DNA of 64,000 nt. Source: Atherinomorus stipes (Eukaryota; Chordata; Actinopteri; Atheriniformes; Atherinidae). Positions 20,149 through 30,459 of the stretch are shown piece by piece (within the stretch, counting starts at the first letter, position 1; every line of letters begins with the position of its first letter). The notes beneath the pieces were generated by a model, which was not told the origin of the DNA, did not search any database, and saw only the letters and a list, made by a program, of their open reading frames with translations. Position numbers and translations under genes: made by a program. The stretch covers positions 620,001 through 684,000 of the forward strand of contig JALJCO010007076.1 in assembly GCA_023101725.1 (NCBI GenBank), read 5' to 3'.

Positions 20149-20615
20149 GTCCCGTTTCCATTAATGGCTCGGATTCAATATGCAACGAGCCAGTGCACAT
20201 TTGTTTGGGTTTCTACAGGCAAAAATTGGGATGGGTGCAACAATATCAATTCCAACCCACCCTACTTTGTTGGAACCCTTCTGTTGAGGTCCCAGTCTGA
20301 CCAATCCAGTCCAAAAGGATGGAGCTTGATACACTGCAGTTCATGGATTGGTCAAAAGAATGATCACTTACCCATGCAACTAGAGCAACAGCAGCAACAG
20401 CAGCAACAGCACTGCTTACATATACCATGGTTTTTTGTTTACAAGAATACAAACAGCCTAATGTCCGCCAATTTTGTCCTTTGTTTCTTCTTCATTATAA
20501 TGGAAGGCTTTGCACTACTGTGACATCATACTATGACGTAGCTGACGCATCTATAACTATCCCACTGAGACACTGCCTGTAAAAGTACGGTTGGCCATGG
20601 AAACACAACAGGGAC
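20149..20615. mobile_element. Possible Harbinger-like MITE
   Basis: The left end AGTCCCGTTTCCATTAATGG and the inverted right end AGTCCCTGTTGTGTTTCCATGG share AGTCCC and GTTTCCAT with the element at 15704-16170. No certain target duplication was found. A CAG/CAA tract at about 20388-20410 gives a poly-glutamine open frame that is not a gene. Confidence 0.5.
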
Positions 20616-21917
20616 TGAGGTTTACTTAACCAAAGAGCACCAAACTGTTCAACCTGAGCCTGTCTCCTATATTGAGGAAGAGACTTGTGAGAGGACACGT
20701 CCATCAGCTTGGTAGAGGCTGTCCTGGTAGTTAAAAAGCTCCAGTGGGTGAGAGCGACTCAAAGACAATGAAGACTTTGGATATTGGGGATATTGTGGGA
20801 TATCTTGGATGACATGCCTCTTCAATGTAGCATGGAAGAGAAATACTATAGAATATTATCATATTCTTCTTGGTGCCATGACATAAATTTCCTTTTCTGG
20901 GGTTTTGGGTGTATAATATGATCTGTTGTGCACTGATGAGGCCATGTGAATGTCCAGAGTGAGAATCAAAGTTCCTGTTTATGGTCTGTCAGCTTTGTCT
21001 CTCTGCTCAGAAACGGTTGAATCAGACAGCAGGCTATATTCTACGTAGTTCTATCATTCTACGTAATTTACTTGCTCCAATAAGAGCACACTATCAAGTA
21101 AACAGCGCCCCTCCCCCCTCCCTCACTCTCCCTAACGGTCTATGCACCGTCCGCTCCCCCCCTCCCCTCCCTGTCTGATTCAGCTGCATGTATGGAGCTA
21201 GTAGTAACTTCTGTGCAGTCAGGTCTGGATTTTCAAACAAATGGATTTAAAAGAAAACTTCTGCAGCATCACTGAGGGAGGCGAACGCAACCTTGTCATT
21301 ACCTGTAAGTTTATTTATTTTCTAAATGCTGTCTTGTCTGATAAACGTAGCTCACTGTCTAAAGTGCACATGTTGCTAGCAGTTAGCCTTTAGCAAAGTC
21401 CGACCGCAGCTTGACCTAGATTCTCCAAATAAGGTCATAGCCAAATAAGGTGTAGCCAATCAAAATGAAGTCAACGTGGTCTCCGGGTAAAGCTCCATAT
21501 CATCACCGGACCCAACTGAGACAATACTATAGAATATTACTCATATTATCTTCTTAAGTGTGTGCCCATGACTGAAAAGCTGTGACATGTAATGTATTCT
21601 GTATTCTCAGTAAGTGCCATTCTTCACTTCACATTCAGTATCAAAGTAGACATTACTACCAAAATGCCAAACTCAGGGTTCACAACAGTGACAAATCAGT
21701 GGGTGGTGTGACGATTGCTACATCCATCATCTGTGGGAAAGCTATAGTTATTCATTCCTCCTGCATTCTTGAAAGATCCCTATTCCTAAAGATTTGTATT
21801 TTAAAAAGATGTCCATCCATATAAAAATGCAAAAAGAAACTAAAATGCTGTCAATAACACACTAAACTAATAGCACTTGCATCTTCTGTGTTATCAATCA
21901 ATCCAATAACAACTTAG
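20616..21917. other. No gene seen; short direct repeat 20842/21523
   Basis: The sequence actatagaatatta occurs at about 20846 and 21526, followed each time by catatt and tcttctt with small differences. A C-rich stretch lies at about 21108-21175. No ends or frames were recognised. Confidence 0.45.
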
Positions 21918-22487
21918 AGGATAACTTGTTTTTTTTTAACCTGGACCTCATTTCTAGGAATTCATACATGCATTTACCAACTCCTTCGGACGATATTTAG
22001 ATTAGTCGTAGATCCATATATATATATTGATATAATGGGAGTGAATGCCTTAATTTCACCAAAACTTTAAAGACGAGTGAACAAATGAATTTTATTGTCT
22101 TTGTGAGCATGAGAGTTCATAGTTTTGCAGATTGTGGTTTGTTGTTGTCTGGCTAGCTCTGTCAGGTGTGCTGTGGCCAGTAGTGTGGAGAATGCCCCCA
22201 ATAACTAACAGAAAGCTAAATCTGAACTCACAGGACAATTATAATCATTCAGTCATTTAAAAGTATTGGTGAAATGAAGGACTTTTCATGCAGATAATGC
22301 CTTATACTGCAGAGAGGCCCAGTCGTTGTGCCCCCTTCATTTGGATTGTATGGATTTACGCGCATCTACGGCTAATCTAAATATCCTCTGAAGGAGTCAG
22401 AGTGATAAAGAAATTTTACTGGTAAGTAAATGTACTTATAATTTAGTTGAAGTGAGGTCCAGGTTGAATAAAAACTAAAGTTATCCT
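21918..22487. mobile_element. TTAA-target hairpin MITE, degraded
   Basis: Inverted ends AGGATAACTT are flanked by TTAG (21914-21917, a changed TTAA) and TTAA (22488-22491). Inner sequences such as aacctggacctca and its inverse tgaggtccaggtt, and ccttcggac against ctctgaagg, show long inverted arms. It is a diverged relative of the element at 62226-62732. Confidence 0.75.
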
Positions 22488-22491
22488 TTAA

Positions 22492-24518
22492 AGATACACA
22501 CTGGAGCCTACAGAAGAAAAATAACTGCTTCGTGGAGACAAGAGACACATGCACTGCAGCCCTAAAATTTGCCAGCATAGCAGCATGTGAGAACCCAGAT
22601 GTCCAAATCATTCTTTTGCCCTGGCTTTTTGGTGGAGAGTATTCATGCAGCTACCAAGTAAATTGTGTGGAAAATCGGCAAATGAGATCATTTATTAACA
22701 TAGCAGCAAATTCTCCAGAGCTTTTTCAGCAATCTAGTGTGACTATTGCAACTGTAGCTGTATCTTATTTTGTTTGTTGATCTTTAAGTAGCAATATTGT
22801 TAAGACGGAACATGCACCAAGCGAAGCAGTGCGAGTTATCAATGACATTTTTTTTGCTCTCTGTTTTCTTTAAAATAAATTAATCATAGTACAGGGGCCA
22901 CTGTAGTTGGTGAACATAAGCGTTTTACCACAGCTTCCACTGTTCTACCAGCTAACCACACTGAAAAGAATAACTGATACAGTAGTTTTATACCAAAGAG
23001 ATTGGTAGACAAACATAGAGGCCACAACATAAACAGAGCCCGAGTATGAATTGTGGCTGCTGTTAATTTCCCAACCTGTCTGTCACCCAGGCCATTTTTG
23101 CAACTGAGTGCATTCTGAGCTTCCTCTATGGCTCCAAAGGGGCCTATAAAATGAGCCATAATTGTTATGTAGATGAGAGATGAGGTTATGTCCTTGGGTG
23201 TATAAATATATCTTTATATGAGAGCATGGTAGGTAATGACTAGTCATTATGATAAAGGCTGTCTTATATTTCACAACGAGTCACATCCCAAGGGCTTCAC
23301 GCTGCTGCATAAACACACAAACAGAAAATGTTAGTAGCCTGCTGCACAGCAGATAGCTGAAACCAAAGCAGTTCACTGCTCTGACTGAGAATAAGAGATA
23401 AATAAAGAGGCAGAGAGAGGAGACTGAATAGAAATGGAGCAATCCTACCACCCAAATGCAGGAATGTCTTGGCTTTCACTGACATCCTCTACCAGCAGTA
23501 CAGAAAGAAAGGGAGGACTGGTGTGTTTGGCAGCAACACCCTCTAAATCAAACACAAAAGCTACAGTGGGGAAACCACTGCAAGGAAACCATGAATTTGA
23601 TTTTGACGTTATCTGTGTCAGCTCTCTTATCTTGTGCTCCACTACTGGAGCTTCTGAGACTCACTAGTCTCACATTTAAATGCTTTTCTGGAGTTAGATA
23701 AAACTAGAAAAGCACCATTATCATCTTCACCAGAGCACACACTCACACATACACTGTGAACACACGGCGCTTTTCTCAGTAGCCCAGCCCCTCCTCACTA
23801 AACCAACCTGACACTGCAGAGCACGCTCTCAACCACATTCATGTTGAAATAAAAACAGTCAGAGGTTTGGAAGCACATGCTCATTCAAATAAAGGGTATG
23901 AGTCTGAACTTTTCTGTCTCAGCAGTGGTATTTCAAAAGCAGATTTCATTGGTTACTAGTGAAAACCCAATGAGAGCTAAGAAACTTTACATATTTCAGT
24001 TGAAACTCTATACTGAACTTTGTTTGGGAGTCAGAATCACAACTCCAAAGTTAATGCTGCTTTCTGTTTCTTGTTTGTATAGATAGTGACAATACCAAAA
24101 ATGAGAACTTTATAAGAAGAAAGGTTTAGGGTTGTGCACAATTCCACAGGACTCTTTTATGTAATGTTTCCTTTACTATAATTTCTTGTGGCACAGATAA
24201 CTGTTTTACAGCTGTATTTTTTCATAGGTCCTTCACTCGTAACTAACACAAATAGTACATAAAATACCGACAGTAAACACTGAAAAAGTCACTCTGAAGT
24301 GCAAATTTATGACAAAGGAACATAAAAATAATTTGCTTGACTACTTTCTTTGGTGTAAAAAGCTTATTATTTTCAGGTGGCATCTTCTTTCTGAAGGCCT
24401 CAGACTGCTTCTACAATTCACCATGGTGTTAATTGTTAACTCATCAACAGTCAGGCGCACACTAAACTAAATGTCTGATGTTTAAATAAGGAGAGCTTCC
24501 TCGTAATAATGTACTAAT

Positions 24519-24520
<2 letters not shown>
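22492..24520. other. No gene seen
   Basis: Unique-looking AT-rich sequence. The open frames are short. I cannot recognise any exon, RNA or transposon end. Confidence 0.5.

Positions 24521-24552
<32 letters not shown>
24521..24552. repeat. Poly-C run (32 bases)
   Basis: An uninterrupted run of 32 C followed by an A run. The length is probably unstable or uncertain in the assembly. Confidence 0.9.
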
Positions 24553-24562
<10 letters not shown>

Positions 24563-24602
24563 AGACAGCCCACATGGGCTTTCATAAATATAAGAAAAAA
24601 TC

Positions 24603-24664
24603 CTGTAAATTTACAGTAAAATGCTGGCAGCGACAGACGCCAGCATTTTACTGTAAATTTACAG
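24603..24664. repeat. Perfect 26-bp inverted repeat, 10-base loop
   Basis: Arms 24603-24628 and 24639-24664 are perfectly complementary around a 10-base loop. CTGTAAATTTACAG, itself palindromic, sits at both tips. Further TACTGTAAATT units follow to about 24690. It is likely a small foldback MITE, but no target duplication is apparent. Confidence 0.85.
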
Positions 24665-25898
24665 AATCTATACTGTAAATTGTTTTTACAGTAGCTTACT
24701 GTTAAAGTAAGTACCGTACGTGTCCTGTTATTTTGCAAAAGTTTGCTGGCAGTCATTCTTCTTGATTCTAACAATAGAAAAAATTAACACTAGTTTACCA
24801 TTATATGGAAGGACAGTGTTACTGCTAGAATTCTGAGATAAATTTACAGAAATTTCTAAGAGTAAGGTTTCTATTTTTTTCAAAACTGCATTTCCACACT
24901 ACAAAGTTCATGAGGAAACCAGCTACTATTTTTGCCATGTTAAAGAACAGAAAGTAGCTTTAACTGTGTGATTTTTGCATGTGTTCCTCCTTTGCTCTCT
25001 AGACATTTTCCTGTAGAAAATGTGCTACTATGAAGATTTCATTTAAATAGGAGCTGCAGAAAAAGTGTCTGATCTTTTGTCCCTGAACACCTGCGTTGAT
25101 TTAGATTGCTTTTGACTCACTGTCCTGAGTGAGTTGGCCAAGCAGCAATGTGCAGACTCCTACTAAAGTGTCCTACTTTCTCATGGGAAACCTATCTAAA
25201 ATTTGGTTGATTGATTCAACGTAAATTCATGCAAGATTCTGAAAAGTACACGTTTTGTGCCTTGCATATTATAAAATCTGAATAGCTTGCAGCTTGCTGT
25301 GTTGCTTCTAAGATGCCACAAATGTTGGAGGAATCACTATTACTAATTTCACCACTGAGAAAAAAAAATCTAAAGCCTTCCGCATTATATTACTGCTGTA
25401 GAGGGTGGTATTGCAGATGAGTAATAAATGTTTACTATATACCAAAAGCTGGAAATTATGACCTTAAGAAATATTAGTGAACATGTCACTAGGATGTCAG
25501 CCATTGTTTTGATGAACAGCTATTTTGAAGCTTTAGATTTAGCCAGCAGTGGAGCTAGACTTTTATACACGTGGTGGCCAGAGGGTGGGCAAGACTTGTT
25601 CAGGGGGTCATTTACTAAGAAAGAAAATGATTGTGTTCTTCTCTCTAACACACACATTAACACACACTGCTTTGATAACTGTGGTCACATTAGAGAGACA
25701 TGAAAAATAAAACATCCTCATACTGTATTAATAATCTGGACTGCCAAGTGAAACAAATTGCAGCAAGTTCAAAAAGGTCCATAGAAAGGTAAGTTGGTTG
25801 TTTTGGGCCTCAGTTTATGTCGCTTAGTGAGAGTATCGATGGTTTCTCCCCCGAGCAGTTCTAGCAGTGGTAGACTGGATCCTTGTGTCTGGCCCAAG
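24665..25898. other. No gene seen
   Basis: Contains more ACTGTAA units at its start, then unique AT-rich sequence. Open frames are short and unmatched. Confidence 0.5.
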
Positions 25899-26339
25899 CA
25901 GAAACCTCCGGCTAGAAAAGTGAAGCTACTTCCGGGATGCCCAAAAATTGTAGTTCACTCTTGATTCGCTAGGGGCTGGCTGCAAAACAGAGCAAATTCC
26001 CATAGAAGTTAAAAAGGCCAACTTCACAGCAGAAATAAACATGTTTACAGCCTGGTTCAAAAAATCATTTTAACTTGAATAGATCAAGTTTACCTTCATG
26101 TCAACTGTGAGGGGGGGGGGGGGTTCTTTTTTTTTTATAACTGATCTGTTTAGATGTTATTTAATCTTGAAATTACACATAATAACTGGTGTGCCTTTTT
26201 AACTAACAGGTGGCAGACCAAGTGCTGGTTTTAGCTGTGGAGGCTAATAGTTAGCTACCCTGCTTGCTCCTGGAAAGGCCTCAGCCTGTAACAGAGTTAC
26301 AGGTTAATAACCATTTTACCAGTAATTGTTACATCCCTA

Positions 26340-26916
26340 ATTCATACCCAGGTGCATTCAATATTAAATCATTCCAAATAAACTCTTGGTGCTCGGAGGG
26401 GATGCAAACAAACAAAAAACTTGATTGATTGAACTTTAACATGACTGCAGTGCGACAGCTCTTGAACTGTCCATCCAGTCATAACTGAACCATGAAAAAC
26501 TTTTTGTTTAACCTCAAAAGAAGTTGTTTCTCAAAATGGCGATAACTCAGTCTGGCTCTTCTTGGACTGAAGATCAGACCAGCGATGCTAAACAGGCTTT
26601 CGCCTGCTGCTGAGGCAGGTAAAGGCGTGTTTAGCTTCAGAGACGGCTGCCCAAGGCTGCTACTAGTGGCTATTAGTCCCACTACAGCAAAACAAAGATT
26701 GTCCATTGGCTGTTAGGTTCCTTGTTATTTTGTAACGAGTAACTAAGATGCACAGGTAAATGTAATGGAGTAAAAGTATTGATTTTTCTCTGAAAATGTA
26801 GTGAAGTAAAAGTAAAAGTCATCAGAAATAGAAGTAGTAAAGTAAAGTACAAATATAAAAAAATACTACTTAAGTAAAGTAACGAAGTATTTTTACTTAG
26901 TTACTATACAACACTG
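26340..26916 (-). mobile_element. hAT element relic, minus strand
   Basis: Read on the minus strand, a CAGTGTTGTATAG terminus at 26916 is followed by TTACTTTACT-rich subterminal sequence typical of a common fish hAT, then directly by the C-terminal part of a transposase. The body of the transposase is missing, so this is an internal deletion product. The other end could not be placed. Confidence 0.72.
26479..26706 (-). pseudogene. hAT transposase C-terminal dimerisation region
   Basis: The 75-residue frame contains LNTPLPASAAGESLFSIAGL (residues 25-44) and IFSPRRARLS (45-54), then FEKQLLLRLNK. This is the hAT C-terminal dimerisation motif, in which the usual A-x-E-R-x-FS is changed to AGESLFS. 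The ribonuclease-H-like catalytic domain and zinc finger are absent. The start codon is not the native one, and the frame begins at the fusion with the element's 5' region. Confidence 0.87.
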
Positions 26917-27075
26917 CGATGCAGCTAAGATGGTGATGGTGGGAAAGCCCAACTCGCTTCACTTTTAGCTCTTCAGAAACCAATGGGTGGCGTGGGCTGA
27001 CGGTTCGTCCCTCTTTTTTACAGTCTGTGTGTCACAGAGTGAACAAGTGCTGCCAGAAACTGGACTTCTGCCCAC

Positions 27076-27450
27076 TGTCATGGCTCTGGGCCGTGTGATT
27101 TGTTGTTGTTTGGGGTTGGTCCTGTTGCTTGTGTGTTTGTTACTGCTCTGTATGTTTTTCCTGTTTAGGACCGATTCCATGCCCCACTCCTCTGGCTTGT
27201 TTGCAGCTCCGCCCGCATTAATCAGTGGGGTTTAAAAGCTGGTGTGTGTGGCCGCTAGGCTGCCTCGTCTCTCTTTCAGCCCTCTGGTCTTGGCGTCAGC
27301 TGTGTCGGCCTGCATGGATCCTGGTTCGATTCTTCACACCTTCATCAGTCATCCACATCGCACCCACTTACTTAAATAAATGCTGTTAAAGCGTTACGTT
27401 TGGTGTCGTCTCCCCTCTCTTTGTTGCCATCCCTGAGCCCGATGGTAACA
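27076..27450 (+). mobile_element. Gypsy-type solo LTR with 4-bp TSD
   Basis: The 375-bp LTR starts TGTCATGG and ends GGTAACA, with CCAC on both sides (27072-27075 and 27451-27454). A TTTAAAAG box at 27231 and an AATAAA signal at 27375-27380 are in the order expected for promoter and polyadenylation signal. No internal gag or pol sequence is present next to it, so recombination between two LTRs is the likely origin. Gypsy membership is inferred from the general look of fish LTRs. Confidence 0.82.
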
Positions 27451-27454
27451 CCAC

Positions 27455-27620
27455 TAGCTGTGTTTTAGCATGGTTTTTATGTTTTTTTTATGTGTGTGGT
27501 TTTTAACTTTTTTTTTTTTTTTTTATCTCCAAGCTAGTGGGAGTTTTAATGAGCTGGTTGGCAACACCTGAGCCCTGAGCCCCCCCCCCCCCCAGTTTGA
27601 GAATCACTGCCCTACAGAGA
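27455..27620. repeat. T- and C-runs and possible hAT end
   Basis: A run of 17-18 T near 27509-27525 and 14 C at 27580-27593 precede agtttgagaatcactg, which is the inverse of the frequent hAT terminus CAGTGATTCTCAAACT. No partner end was found. Confidence 0.4.
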
Positions 27621-29923
27621 GGCCTACGGCCAGAGGAGCAGCCCGTGACATTTTGTCTGATCACAGTGAGTTGTGTGGCTAACCTAAAGTCAGGACCTGT
27701 CAATCACCTGAGGTGGCACATTCAGTGTCTATCTAGATTTCTGAGGCCTCTGGCTCTGCCTCTGAATCTAACATGTGACTATTGCCAATTTAGGTGTTTT
27801 TTTGTTGGTGGTGGTGGATCTGACTCATTTACTGACTATTCTATCTATAGTGGTAACCTGCTAATGAAAATATAGCCATTCCCTAAATCATATTGCCTGT
27901 TGATTTTTTGTTAAATCATGATCATGGCCCATAAAACAATATCATGCTGTATCAAAAGGAATGTCATGATTTAAGCAGTAAATGTACTGTATCTAGATAG
28001 ATCGATATTTTTTGTTTTGCCTTCAGGAAAATTGATACCATGGAGCTGTTCCCTGCTGGCTACTAGAAAGCAGATTTCAGACACTTTTGCACTGGCAATT
28101 ATAGTGTCCAGTTATTTACAGATGGTGCAGTGTTAGATAGCATATTAAAAGATTTCCAGCCTTTCACTTTTAATTTTTTTTTTTTTTTTATAAGAAATAC
28201 ATCCACTCCTCCTTAAAGCAGCTTCCATTTCTTTCAGGAATATTCTGAAATACACATTTGAAACATGAGTTAATATTTGACTATACAAGCATTAATGATG
28301 TGAGACTGCTTTTTTGAGATATAAGTCATAAGCTTTATGATGACTTTAGGTTTTAGCTGCCCAGTCATTTGGAACATTTCTCATTTTCATTATGTTATTT
28401 GCCCAAAGGAGGTTACTCTCTGTTCTGAGTCAATCTGTAAAAGGAGGGAGTGGTTTTTTTTTGTTTTTTTTTATCACTGCACTCTCCTGTGTCCATTCTT
28501 GTTAGGGGACCTATTCCCCGCTGGCTGGATTGCTGGTCAACTTCAAAGCCATTAGAGTAGTGCGAGGTCACTGGTCAAACTGTTTGTCTTCCTCCCAACA
28601 TAAGTGCAGCCAGTGGTCTGTAAAGAAGGTAGATGGAATGAAAGATAGAGACCTTATCTGGTTGGAGTATGTTTTGTTAAGCAGCTTTGCAGTCAAGCGG
28701 ATATTGTTTATCCATGTGATGAGGACATCAGTGAAATTACTGAATATGAGATAAATATGAAGGAAAAGAATCTGGATAAACACACACTTTAAAGAAGATG
28801 CTGCAAAAGAAAGGATACATTTTAGTAATAGATTTGTTCATGATGATAAAGTGATTGTAAGCTTGTTTGAAACAGATGATGTGATAAGAGTTGTGAGAGT
28901 GAAACAGATCCTTGTTGAAATGCCACAGCAGCTGAGGAAAAGCAGGGATTGGTTCCCCTGTATTGGCTCATCACTGCATGCAACTTTTTCACATTATTAA
29001 AAGCAATTTAATCTATTGTTATTGCCACTAATCCAATAAAATTTATGATGGTCTTACCAACTTGATCCATGTGTGCCTTAATATGTAAGTAATGGACCAT
29101 GTGCAGTTTCTTCATTACTTTTCTATTAAACAAAATCACTTTAGGCACTTGATCAAGATGAGTAAAATGAGAATGAGAACACAAATAGGGCCTCTATCCT
29201 GAGCTGGCAATAACATTTATTCAGGGTCAAACAAGGAAAAATGAAAAACACCAGATGGAAGCTATTGTGAACTACAAGAACAAACAGTGAATAAACATGG
29301 ATACGCTGTATTTCCACCTTTCAGGATTCAAACAACCTCAAACTAAACTTGATGTTAGAGGATTTGGTTTTGCCAGATGTGGAAGACCAGAAGACAACAT
29401 GATCATTTTGGAGTTTGGAAACTCATGTTTCAGTAAAACTAATGCCGACTGATGAGTTTCAGGTACTGTTTCAACCTCAAAATTGACACCCTAAAATTTT
29501 TGGAAGTAAACCTCTTATACACTCAACCACGGAGCCATAAGTCCTCCCCTGGTAGGAAATCATGGTGCGCATTGGGGCCCAAATTCATTCCTTGTCAAAA
29601 CAGGACATACTAAAGCGGCCATTAAATTGAAAGGAATGTAGGGAGCACGACTCGTAATTTCTCTCCCTGTCTCTCTTGGCCCCTACGCCTCTCGTTTGCT
29701 TTTGGAAAAGCAAAATGAAAGACAGGCTCTAGTTCGCGTGCTCAGGGTCTAGTCGCACTGAACCTTGAGGGCAAATCTGTGTGTGTAAGTGAAGGGATAT
29801 TGGGTGATGATGAAGGGCATATGGAGGGGACAAGGAGCATATTTCACAGGCAAGACAGATCAAAGAGTGACGACATAGTTGCTCTCTTTCCTTTGCCTTT
29901 TAGTTCTCTACCTTTCCTCTTTT

Positions 29924-29946
29924 GGGGTTGGGGGTTGGGGAAAGGG
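29924..29946 (+). repeat. G-quadruplex-type tract
   Basis: Four G-runs of 4, 5, 4 and 3 bases are separated by TT, TT and AAA. Such spacing fits the standard intramolecular quadruplex pattern. Whether it folds in the cell is unknown. Confidence 0.7.
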
Positions 29947-30436
29947 AGAAGTGTAGGGGGGTGACAGAGTCAGCTAATAAAGTCCACTAATCTAATTAGA
30001 GCCTGCTTAAGAGACCATGTGGAGCCTCATGTAGAGAAGGGGCTGTAACTTTCTTTTCTTTTTCTTTTTTTTTTTTAACTGAGGTTTGGCAAATTTCCAA
30101 CTTTGGAGCTGGACTGGGGAACTTTCTTACTCTTTGGTTCTCTTTTCTGCTTCAGGCTGCTTGAGTTGTTATCTCTGACAAGTCTCCGAATCAGAGGACT
30201 TCTTTAGATGTTCCCAAGATGTGTCATAAAAGTAATTTAAGGTAGAAGCATTAGCATAAAAGGAAAACATTTATGATGAGAAGCAAACGACAGGTGAAAG
30301 ATGTATCCTAAAGTGGAAATTAATGTGAAGAATTAAAGTGAGAGCTTAACAGGGCCCTCAACTCTGGAAGCAGCCTGCTTTCCCACCTCATTCGCCACTT
30401 AGTACCCATTGAGGCATACCGTGAAAAAATTTCATT

Positions 30437-30459
30437 GGGGGGGGGGGGGGGGGGGGGGG
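30437..30459. repeat. Poly-G run (23 bases)
   Basis: Uninterrupted G-run; length is likely variable or uncertain in the assembly. Confidence 0.9.

Larger units (their letters stand above)
25907..26973. mobile_element. Repeat X copy 1, interrupted by a hAT relic
   Basis: This dispersed repeat contains ctaggggctggct, aaggccaacttcacagcaga and aataaacatgtttacagcct, then tcatgtcaactgtgaggg. Its tips are inverted (GCTAGAAAAGTGAAGC against AGCTAAAAGTGAAGC) and CAGAAACC flanks it at 25899-25906 and 26974-26981, so a TIR element with an 8-bp duplication is likely. Four further copies or part copies occur in the window. A hAT relic interrupts it from about 26340 to 26916. Confidence 0.7.

Noticed and set aside
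20119..20523. 134-codon frame with a glutamine run
   Set aside because: It lies across a MITE, and the glutamines come from a CAG/CAA microsatellite. There is no domain and no splice context.
22532..22780. Possible coding exon starting METRDTCTAALKF
   Set aside because: Short, unmatched, overlaps an opposite-strand frame and lies next to a MITE. Nothing supports translation.
24514..24774. Glycine-run frame on the minus strand
   Set aside because: The glycines are the poly-C run read on the other strand.
27076..27450. Full-length LTR retrotransposon
   Set aside because: A 4-bp duplication directly flanks a single LTR and no gag or pol sequence is adjacent, so it is a solo LTR.
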